15,242 nt of DNA from an uncultured Eubacteriales bacterium (GTDB lineage Bacteria > Bacillota > Clostridia > Christensenellales > Aristaeellaceae), in NCBI GenBank assembly GCA_944353735.1, contig CALVPU010000274.1, positions 1 to 15,242 of the forward strand. Direction: 5' to 3'. The position numbers were made by a program, and so were the translations under genes. A model generated the notes under the pieces. The model was not told where the DNA came from and made no database searches. It worked only from the letters and a program-made list of their open reading frames with translations. This document shows positions 1 to 5,708 of the stretch, one piece after another. Every line of letters begins with the position of its first letter. The first letter of the stretch is position 1.

Positions 1-575
1 CATCGGTCGCTCCCCATGCGGGGAGCGTGGATTGAAATGTGCGTCCTCATAGGCGGCGGCGAGGCGCGCGTGTCGCTCCCCATGCGGGGAGCGTGGATTG
101 AAATGTGAAGTATGCCGACGCCGACCACTGCAGGTCGAGTCGCTCCCCATGCGGGGAGCGTGGATTGAAATGGAGACGGTAAAGTATGTAGTCGACGCCG
201 AATACCGTCGCTCCCCATGCGGGGAGCGTGGATTGAAATATGACGGGCGACGTCGTGGACTATCTCATGAGCCGGTCGCTCCTCCCACGGGGAGCGTGGA
301 TTGAAATTTCAACCGTCACAAACATACTGGCTCTTAAGCCAGTCGCTCCCACCACGGGGAGCGTGGATTGAAATCTGCAAGACAATTGTAATTATCGCGC
401 CGACAACAGGTCGCTCCCCCCACGGGGAGCGTGGATTGAAATAGATCGTGCTGGGCGGCGTAGGCCTTGCACTCCTGTCGCTCCCCATACGGGGAGCGTG
501 GATTGAAATGTTAAAACGGTCAATTTATATTTAGTCCTATGTGTCGCTCCCCATGCGGGGAGCGTGGATTCAAAT
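1..575 (+). CRISPR. CRISPR array, type I-C style repeat, 9 repeats / 8 spacers, open at the left edge
   Basis: Nine 33-bp repeats start at 6, 72, 139, 207, 275, 342, 410, 477 and 543; the eight spacers are 33-35 bp. The repeat begins GTCGCTCCCC, has a 4-nt loop (usually ATGC), the complementary arm GGGGAGCG, and ends TGGATTGAAAT, the 5' handle typical of type I-C crRNAs. This family similarity comes from memory; no cas genes are in the window. Orientation of the handle implies left-to-right transcription, so leader and any cas operon should lie left of base 1. The trailer side is at 575, in agreement with variation there: repeats 5-8 have altered arm or loop bases and the last repeat reads TTCAAAT instead of TTGAAAT. 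Bases 1-5 are the end of another spacer or flank, so the array probably continues. Confidence 0.97.
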
Positions 576-1020
576 GTCGGGTGGTTCACAAACTCTCCGA
601 TTGCTCCGCCTATCGGACCTTTTTCCACGTATTTGTCGCAGGATTTCGTCGAATATTCGCTCCGCGACGTTATTGCCTGAAAAACGCCGCCTGCTTAACC
701 GACCGCCGCCGCAGCCGGTGCCATGTTCATCAGTCTCGGCCTGCAAGACTACCTGTGCGCTATGTTGTAGTTGAGTTTCCCCTCTAACCGCACCTCGGAA
801 CCGATTCTGTACAAATACTTCCATCAGCAGTATCCAGAACCGCACCTTTGGATCAATCGCGTGCCCACCGTTGTCTGCGCAACACGGTGGCACACACAGA
901 TTGTAGATGAAGCTGAAATCCACCGCCCGACCTGCTTTCGCAGAAAGCAATCCTCCGAAATCAGCTGTTTCTCAACCACTGGTCGCACTTGCCTCTGCTT
1001 TTCCGATTCCGTTTTAACAT
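576..1020 (-). pseudogene. Remnant of an IS1182-type transposase (N-terminal part, several frameshifts)
   Basis: Conceptual translation of the minus strand from about 1020 downwards gives pieces of the N-terminal domain of IS1182/IS5-like DDE transposases in different frames. They are EKQLISEDCFLRK (near 970-930), then AVDFSFIYNL followed by ADNGGHAIDPKVRFWILLME (about 925-815), then EGKLNYNIAHR (about 783-750), and RRFSGNNVAERIFDEILRQ (about 700-640). Family members read as continuous versions of the same string, with a conserved VDFSFIY, an IDPV-LLK-LLIQ stretch, an N-AYRWF motif and RRF. The order is kept but at least two frame changes and a stop break it, and the catalytic DDE region is absent, so it cannot encode a working enzyme. 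The homology ends close to the last CRISPR repeat at 575. Identification rests on recognition of family motifs, not on a search. Confidence 0.8.
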
Positions 1021-1268
1021 CTTTTCACCGCCAAATTTTGCTGGATATGTTCGACACGATCACCGCTTTTCCCGCTTTCGAAATAGATTTAACCGTTGCA
1101 GGATGCTACAGCCAGGCAGAGCACGCCCCTGGCGACAGCCACGCAGGTCGCGCGCTTTCGTACAGCGCGAAGCACGTGCCGTGCATGCGGGCGCACGGTG
1201 CGCGCCTCCTCCCGCGGCGCTCGGTCGGGCCGAGACTGCCGTGTCCAATCGAGATCGGGGGACGGCCG
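1021..1268. other. Gene-free stretch between the SNF2 stop codon and the transposase remnant
   Basis: No convincing coding region, RNA gene or terminator with a T-run is visible here. A short hairpin-forming sequence lies close behind the SNF2 stop (CTCGG and CCGAG on the minus strand near 1223-1237), without a T tract. The part near 1021-1090 may be the 5' flank of the degenerate insertion sequence, but I could not recognise an inverted terminal repeat. Confidence 0.5.
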
Positions 1269-2969
1269 TCAGCGCTCCTCCTGCAGGCGCTCGACCAGAC
1301 GGCGGATGCGCTCGCGCGCCTGGCTTTGCAGGAGGATCGCATCCTCCCGCGGCGCGGGTTCGTCGCCCATCAGCGACACGAACTGGCTGACCTTCAGCCC
1401 CAGCGCATCCTGCATGTCGCGGTCGGAACCGCGCGGCGACACCAGATAATAGCACAGCAGCGAATCCTTCTGACCGATGCGGTGGGCGCGGTCTTCCGCC
1501 TGCGAATGCACCGCCGGCGACCAGTCCAGCTCGCCGAACACCACGCACGTCGCGCGCTGCAAATTCAGCCCGCTCGCCGAGCGCAGCGAGACGCACAGCA
1601 GGTCGGTCTTGCCCGCCATAAACCGCGCAGCGGCATCGTCCTTCTGGCGGTCCGTCTCGCGCCCGGTGATGAAGCCCGGTCGGTATGCCTTCAGCTCGCG
1701 CTGATAGGCGTCCATCACGGCGTGGTGGTGCGCCATCAGCAGCACCTTCTCGCCGCCGTCGAGCAGCGCGCGCACAAAGGCGCAGACGAACGGCGCCTTC
1801 GCCAGACCGGTCGCCTGCCGCTCGCGCTGGCAGATGGCATCCTCGATCAGCGCCCGCCGGGCGGGATCGTCTGTGGCGCGCAGCAGGTCGAGCTGCTGCG
1901 CCACCGGCTTCATCAGTTCGCGGTAGAGCGCGTCGTCCCAGTCGATCTCCTGCACCAGCCGCCGCTTGGGCGCGAGCTCCGCCAGCACGTCTGCCTTCAG
2001 CCGCCGCAGCATCAGCCCCTCGCGCTTCAGGTGGTCGCCGAGCAGTTCCGGCTTGGCGACCACGGCGCTGTTGTAGCCGTAGCACCATTCGCGGGAGAAA
2101 CTCTCCCAGTCGCCGAGGAAATGGAAGTCGAGGATGTTGACCACGTTCCAGATCTCACCGCCCTGATTGTAGATCGGCGTGCCCGACAATCCGATGGCGT
2201 TTTCGCACGATTCCGAAAGCAGGCTTGCAGCGCTGTACTTGCCCGTGCCGTTGCGGCGCAATTCCTGAATCTCGTCGAAGATGACCGTGCGCAGTCCCTG
2301 CGCGGGCAGCACGTCCTTCCAGCCGCGCAGCAGCAGGTAATGGACGAGGTAGACGTCCGCCTCCGGCAGCGGATACGGCGTCAGTCCGCGAACGACGTGC
2401 ACCCGCACGTGCAGAAAGCGCTCGATCTCGCGCGACCAGTTGCGGATCAGGTGCGGCGGCACGACGATCGCCGCCGGATACGCTGCCGACGCCGCCAAAA
2501 ACGCCAGCGCCTGCACCGTCTTGCCCAGGCCCATCTCGTCCGCCAGCAGGCAGCGCCGCGACGACAGCAGGAACGCCAACCCCTGCTTCTGAAACGGCAG
2601 CAGCTCGCCGGCGAAGCTGCCTTCCGGCGGCTCGGCGGACTCGGGCGCGAGCCGGGCCTGCTCGCGCCGCACGGCGTATTCCCGCGCGTCCTCGAGCGCC
2701 TGCTCCCAGCGCGCGCGGTCCGACTCGCGGATTTCCAGCGGATAGCGCAGCATCAGCCAGTTCAGCTCGCCGACGATGCGCCGGTGCGCCGTGAACCGCG
2801 CCACACCGCGCCCGCGCCCATCGCAGCCGGGGAACAGCCGCTTCGCCAGCTCCGTCACACACGGCTCGCCCTTGATCGTCCAGCACTTCGCGCGCCGGTT
2901 GTACGACAGCGTCCCGTAAGTGTGCGCGCCCGGCTGACCGTCGCGCAGATATGCCGGCACGTCGCCCAT
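1269..2969 (-). CDS. SNF2-family DEAD/DEAH-like helicase ATPase
   Basis: A complete 566-residue superfamily 2 ATPase of the SNF2/RapA kind, expected to be an ATP-driven double-stranded DNA translocase in the cytoplasm. Visible motifs in order: Q-type LPFQKQGLAFLL (124-135), Walker A DEMGLGKT (144-151), motif Ia IVVPPHLIRNW (168-178), Walker B DEIQ (232-235), motif III SGTP (262-265), motif IV region KVLLMAHHH (408-416), motif V SASGLNL (464-470), and motif VI QAEDRAHRIGQ (490-500). The first 110 residues are an extra domain I do not recognise. The ATG has GGAGG 7 nt upstream and a plausible extended -10 promoter just above. DEIQ instead of the more usual DEAH/DESH is, from memory, seen in phage-type SNF2 proteins. 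The gene sits between two CRISPR repeat clusters and follows, on the same strand, a PD-(D/E)XK nuclease gene, so a defence or mobile-element role is possible but unproven. Confidence 0.95.
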   Translation of the reverse strand: MGDVPAYLRDGQPGAHTYGTLSYNRRAKCWTIKGEPCVTELAKRLFPGCDGRGRGVARFTAHRRIVGELNWLMLRYPLEIRESDRARWEQALEDAREYAVRREQARLAPESAEPPEGSFAGELLPFQKQGLAFLLSSRRCLLADEMGLGKTVQALAFLAASAAYPAAIVVPPHLIRNWSREIERFLHVRVHVVRGLTPYPLPEADVYLVHYLLLRGWKDVLPAQGLRTVIFDEIQELRRNGTGKYSAASLLSESCENAIGLSGTPIYNQGGEIWNVVNILDFHFLGDWESFSREWCYGYNSAVVAKPELLGDHLKREGLMLRRLKADVLAELAPKRRLVQEIDWDDALYRELMKPVAQQLDLLRATDDPARRALIEDAICQRERQATGLAKAPFVCAFVRALLDGGEKVLLMAHHHAVMDAYQRELKAYRPGFITGRETDRQKDDAAARFMAGKTDLLCVSLRSASGLNLQRATCVVFGELDWSPAVHSQAEDRAHRIGQKDSLLCYYLVSPRGSDRDMQDALGLKVSQFVSLMGDEPAPREDAILLQSQARERIRRLVERLQEER

Positions 2970-3006
2970 GGTCGTTCCTCCCTTTCCCCAGCGGCTTTCT
3001 GATGTG

Positions 3007-3015
3007 ATTATGACA
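3007..3015 (-). promoter_or_regulatory. Candidate extended -10 promoter of the SNF2 gene
   Basis: On the minus strand the sequence TGTCATAAT combines an extended -10 TG with CATAAT (five of six matches to TATAAT), about 37 nt before the SNF2 ATG. No good -35 box is visible, which is tolerated by extended -10 promoters. Inference from sequence only. Confidence 0.45.
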
Positions 3016-3084
3016 GGTAAAACTTCCTTCGGACCGCGAAACTGCCACGGCTCTCCGGCGCCGAAACGGTATGCCAGACAGGAT

Positions 3085-3117
3085 CTCCGCCCTTCGCAAT
3101 GGGGCGCGGACTGAAGT
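3085..3117 (+). repeat. Possible highly degenerate CRISPR repeat
   Basis: The right half, GCGCGGACTGAAGT, matches the repeat end GCGTGGATTGAAAT except for three transitions, and it is preceded by GGGG as in the repeat arm. The left half matches poorly. It lies about 70 bp left of the clear repeats at 3188-3423, roughly one repeat-spacer period away. It may be a decayed member of the same cluster, or chance. Confidence 0.3.
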
Positions 3118-3180
3118 TATTCCCGCCGCCCATGACGCTATGACATTTCGCGCCGCGATGACCGAGAACGAAATCGCAGC

Positions 3181-3218
3181 TTCAATCCACGCTCCCCATG
3201 CGGGGAGCGTGGATTGAA
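3181..3218. repeat. Perfect palindrome formed by a chimeric CRISPR repeat
   Basis: The left arm TTCAATCCACGCTCCCC (3181-3197) is the exact reverse complement of the right arm at 3202-3218, with a 4-nt ATGC loop. A normal repeat has only an 8-bp inner stem; here the stem extends to 17 bp because the 5' flank of the repeat has been replaced by the inverse of its 3' end. This is the expected product of joining two oppositely oriented repeats through their shared inner palindrome. Confidence 0.95.
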
Positions 3219-3423
3219 ATACCTCCGTTAGTCGCCCCGCGCCGCATCGCATCGTCGCTCCCCATGCGGGGAGCGTGGATTGAAATGGGTCGTATTGTTT
3301 TCTGGCTGTGGGCGCTGGGATGGGTCGCTCCCCATGCGGGGAGCGACGATGGAAATACGCCTGAATGGACGATGCCCGATCGACAGTTGTGTCGCTCCCC
3401 ATGCGGGAAGCAACGCGGTAACC
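3188..3423 (+). CRISPR. Degenerate CRISPR cluster with the same repeat as the 5' array (four forward repeats)
   Basis: Forward repeats occupy 3188-3220 (first bases altered, part of the palindrome), 3254-3286 (identical to the consensus), 3324-3356 (3' end changed to GACGATGGAAAT) and 3391-3423 (arm GGGAAGC and a lost 3' end). Intervening sequences are 33, 37 and 34 bp, i.e. spacer-sized. Decay grows to the right. No leader or cas genes are seen. Most likely an orphan, inactive piece of the array at 1-575, separated from it by 2.6 kb holding the IS remnant and the SNF2 gene, or a second old array. Confidence 0.88.
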
Positions 3424-3449
3424 GCAGGGCGGCGCATCCCACAGCCGTC

Positions 3450-3582
3450 AGTTCAATCCACGCTCCCGCGAGGGGAGCGACAACTATCAAGGCCGTGCGG
3501 GACCATTTCAATTCCCCGCACGCCGCCCTTGGATTCAGGCTCGTTCATATTCCAATCCACGCCTTTCATCGCGGAAGATGAC
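3450..3582 (-). repeat. Inverted, decayed CRISPR repeats at the right end of the orphan cluster
   Basis: At 3450-3481 the repeat occurs in reverse orientation: TTCAATCCACGCTCCC, a GCGA loop, then GGGGAGCGAC. A weaker reverse copy lies at 3549-3582, where only CCAATCCACGC and the outer GAC are well kept. A fragment ATTTCAATTCCCCGCA at 3505-3520 may be a third copy with an internal deletion. Thus forward repeats up to 3423 face reverse repeats from 3450. The last two assignments are less certain than the first. Confidence 0.7.
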
Positions 3583-3667
3583 GGGGTGGAATTGTGCCGC
3601 GCGATCCCGTCGCGAACACCCGCTGGGCGCTGCCCGCGCGAGGCATGCAAATTCCCGCTGTCCCTCG

Positions 3668-4318
3668 TCACGGAAGCGCGATGCCCCACAGTCGATCGAT
3701 CGCGACCAACGTCACGGGCTTTTTGCCGATCGCCCGCGGCAGCGGAACCGTGCGCTGTGCCACTACGATCACGGCGTCCAGCGCCTCGTTTGCGAGATAG
3801 CGCGCGATCTGTGCCCGCAGGGTTGCCGGGGCGGGGCGCCCCTTTTTGACTTCGATGCCGATTCGTCCGGCAAGAAAGTCGATCCGGCAGCGCGGCGCAA
3901 GGCGGAATTCGTGCTGGAAGGCGATGCCGGCGCGGGTCAACGCCGCCGCGATCGCCACATGCAGTTCCGCTTCCTCCGGTTGCGCCGCGACGCGCAGGCA
4001 ATCGAGTGCGGCGGTCACGCGCCGAATCGCTTCATCCAGCGCCCACTCCCGTGGATGAACCCCTTCCGGCTGGTCGGAGAAGGGAGAACATTCCGGCGCA
4101 TTCGCAGACAGGTTGTGCCGCGCATCTGCGGATGTGCGCTGATATGCATTGAGCGATGCCCGCTCCCGTGGATGAACTCCTTCCGGCTGGTCGGAGGCGG
4201 AAGGACGTTCCGCCGCATTCGCAGACAGGTTGTGCCGCGCATCTGCGGATGCGCGCTGATGCGCATTGAACGGCAGCGGTGTTGGGGGTGCACTGACGTC
4301 CCTGTGCAATTCGTTCAA
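3668..4318 (-). CDS. PD-(D/E)XK nuclease-like protein with an N-terminal 39-residue tandem duplication
   Basis: The 216-residue product starts at a TTG codon with GGAGG 9 nt upstream. Its C-terminal half (about 96-216) shows the pattern of a PD-(D/E)XK nuclease fold: an alpha helix with E119, HEFRL (E137), then RIDF (D147), IGIEVKKG (E156, K158), and the helix QIARYL (Q170, Y174), followed by a strand DAVIVVAQR. This D-x(8)-E-x-K spacing with a following Q-x(3)-Y is characteristic; from memory, similar small proteins occur in phages and mobile elements. Residues 18-95 are two copies of a 39-residue unit (from NAHQRASADARHNL and NAYQRTSADARHNL), probably disordered. It lies upstream of the SNF2 gene on the same strand, separated by the CRISPR relic, so a functional pair is conceivable. 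No exact family is recognised, and the substrate is unknown. Confidence 0.8.
   Translation of the reverse strand: MNELHRDVSAPPTPLPFNAHQRASADARHNLSANAAERPSASDQPEGVHPRERASLNAYQRTSADARHNLSANAPECSPFSDQPEGVHPREWALDEAIRRVTAALDCLRVAAQPEEAELHVAIAAALTRAGIAFQHEFRLAPRCRIDFLAGRIGIEVKKGRPAPATLRAQIARYLANEALDAVIVVAQRTVPLPRAIGKKPVTLVAIDRLWGIALP
4046..4275. repeat. 117-bp tandem duplication inside the nuclease-like gene
   Basis: The segment 4046-4162 is repeated from 4163 to about 4275 with a period of exactly 117 bp (39 codons), so the reading frame is kept. A stretch of nearly 40 bp in the middle is identical between the copies, while the flanks differ at scattered positions. This indicates a fairly recent duplication followed by some divergence. 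Confidence 0.9.
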
Positions 4319-4325
4319 GTTACGT

Positions 4326-4334
4326 CACCTCCCC
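4326..4334 (-). promoter_or_regulatory. Ribosome binding site that fixes the TTG start of the nuclease-like gene
   Basis: The minus strand reads GGGGAGGTG ending 7-9 nt before a TTG codon at 4318-4316. There is no ATG in this frame close by, and the next methionine-like starts lack a comparable Shine-Dalgarno sequence, so TTG is the supported initiation codon. Confidence 0.7.
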
Positions 4335-4409
4335 TAATGCCGCGCGTTCCAGCAGCAGTGTTTTGCATAGTCATTCAGCTGTGCACAAACGCGCGTTGAC
4401 TTAAAGATA

Positions 4410-4438
4410 AGTATACCGCGTTTGCAGCGTTTGCGCAA
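4410..4438 (-). promoter_or_regulatory. Candidate sigma-70 promoter of the nuclease-like gene
   Basis: On the minus strand TTGCGC (4438-4433) and TATACT (4415-4410) are separated by 17 bp, about 90 nt before the TTG start. The -10 has five of six consensus bases and the -35 keeps TTG. The region is more AT-rich than its surroundings. Confidence 0.5.
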
Positions 4439-4563
4439 GTGGCATGGGGTTGTGCAGGTGTGGGATGGACTACAATCCCATTAAATTCGTCGTTTGATCG
4501 TTGACAGAGGTTGTTCATAGGGCAAAGTATGGCTGAAATCACGCCTGCTCCAGGAAGTTGGAA

Positions 4564-4583
4564 CATGCCGTCTTGTCGGCATG
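4564..4583. other. Short perfect stem-loop in the intergenic region
   Basis: CATGCCG (4564-4570) and CGGCATG (4577-4583) form a 7-bp stem with a 6-nt loop. No T-run follows on either strand. It lies between the terminator-like hairpin at 4612 and the nuclease promoter; otherwise the 4319-4685 gap contains no gene that I can support. Confidence 0.4.
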
Positions 4584-4611
4584 GGCATTGACGTCTCCGT
4601 TTCCAAAGATC

Positions 4612-4654
4612 GGGCGCCGTATCGCGAAAATCCTTCGCGATGCGGCGCCCTTTT
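4612..4654. terminator. Strong stem-loop at the end of the catabolic operon
   Basis: Arms GGGCGCCGTATCGCGAA (4612-4628) and TTCGCGATGCGGCGCCC (4634-4650) pair over 17 positions with one G-T type wobble and a 5-nt loop. TTTT follows on the plus strand (4651-4654). On the minus strand, the strand of the operon that stops at 4686, the hairpin is followed only by GATCTTTGG, a weak T tract. It probably ends the operon and may work in both directions. Confidence 0.65.
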
Positions 4655-4685
4655 CCATACGGTTTCGTTCGTTTTCGGCTCTTGT

Positions 4686-5708
4686 TCAATTCAGGCACGC
4701 AAGTGGAACTTTGCACACGGAAAGTCCAAATGAAAATGTCTCGCCCGCCACGGCGCGTCCGGTTTCCGCGACGACGAAGAGCGTGCGCCGCGACGGATCA
4801 TAAGCAATGTCGCTGTAACCGCCTTCCGCGGCAATCTCGCATCGCTTTGACCAGGAAACACCTCCGTCCTCGCTCTGGCGAACGGTCAGGCGCACGCGCC
4901 CTTCGTCGCGCCGGGCAGCACAGTTGACGAACCACAATCGACCGTCGCCCTGCGCCATGCCCGCGGCACAGACGGGATCCACCAACTTCTCGTCGAAGAA
5001 AAAGCCCTGCCAATCGTGAACTCCGTCCGGACTGAAGCCCACCTTGCGCGCATCACCGCCAGTTTCGTGCCGGCAGTTGATCATGAATCGTCCGTCAGGC
5101 AGTTCTGCAAGCACGGATTCGTTGGGATCCACGAAGTCCGCAGAATCCCAGATGATCTCCCCACAGCGCCACGATGCGCCATGATCATCGCTGTACAGCG
5201 TCGTCACCACGGACGGATGATGGCTGGTAATCAGCGCCCGATTGGCGCTTACCCAGACGGGAACGATCAGGCGGCCCCTAGAGGTCGTCAAACCATGTCC
5301 CGGTCCAGCGGCAAGCACCGTCCAGTTGTACCGCACGCGCAAGGGCAACAACGCCTCCGTGATTTCGCGAGGCGGCGACCATGTCCGTCCATCGTCGTCG
5401 CTGCGGCGATAAAACACACGGCGGTAGTTGCGGTGGTAAATCAGGTGAACGGCGTCGCCGTCGGCAAACAGAATGCCGTTGTGCACGGCGTCAACGCCAT
5501 GCCCGAGCGCTACGATTTCTCGCTCAGACCACGTTTCTCCCCCATCTTCGCTGCGGCGCACGACCAAATCCATCGCCGACCAGTCCCCGCCATAGCGGCA
5601 TTCGTAACAGATCAGCAGCGTTCCCGCCTGCGTGCAGACGATGGACGGCACGCGGTAGATCGCGTATCCACCTTCGCCATAGCGCTCAATCGGCGTCCAT
5701 TTCAGCAT
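4686..5708 (-). CDS. Sialidase-like BNR hydrolase (GH33 type), predicted cytoplasmic
   Basis: A 340-residue six-bladed beta-propeller of the sialidase superfamily, expected to remove terminal sialic acid or a related nonulosonic acid from a glycoside. YRVP (R19) is the arginine box. Four Asp boxes are visible: SEDGGETW (53-60), SDDDGRTW (103-110), SDDHGASW (173-180) and SEDGGVSW (279-286). Candidate catalytic residues are D42, E197 (NESVLAEL), R213 (NCRHE), R271 and the nucleophile Y298 (GGYSDIAYD). Their spacings, E to R 16 and R to Y about 27, resemble those I recall for bacterial sialidases. There is no signal peptide or membrane segment. The start ATG overlaps the aldolase stop by 7 nt and has GGAGG 7 nt upstream; an open upstream extension lacks support. 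The missing leader implies that the substrate is imported intact by the operon's ABC transporter. It could act on a sugar other than Neu5Ac. Confidence 0.85.
   Translation of the reverse strand: MLKWTPIERYGEGGYAIYRVPSIVCTQAGTLLICYECRYGGDWSAMDLVVRRSEDGGETWSEREIVALGHGVDAVHNGILFADGDAVHLIYHRNYRRVFYRRSDDDGRTWSPPREITEALLPLRVRYNWTVLAAGPGHGLTTSRGRLIVPVWVSANRALITSHHPSVVTTLYSDDHGASWRCGEIIWDSADFVDPNESVLAELPDGRFMINCRHETGGDARKVGFSPDGVHDWQGFFFDEKLVDPVCAAGMAQGDGRLWFVNCAARRDEGRVRLTVRQSEDGGVSWSKRCEIAAEGGYSDIAYDPSRRTLFVVAETGRAVAGETFSFGLSVCKVPLACLN

Noticed and set aside
771..3002. Very long open frame on the plus strand over the SNF2 gene
   Set aside because: It is antisense to a protein with all SNF2 motifs, has Arg/His/Gln-rich low-information composition caused by high GC, and lacks a ribosome binding site.
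3182..3511. Small open frames in and beside both CRISPR clusters giving repeated peptides such as SLPMRGAWIE
   Set aside because: They are translations of the repeats themselves, open only because repeat plus spacer length often stays in frame.
4046..4180. CTCCCGTGGATGAAC in the tandem units as a collapsed CRISPR repeat
   Set aside because: It resembles the repeat ends joined together, but the unit period is 117 bp, the frame is kept and the sequence lies in a coding region, so chance similarity is more likely.
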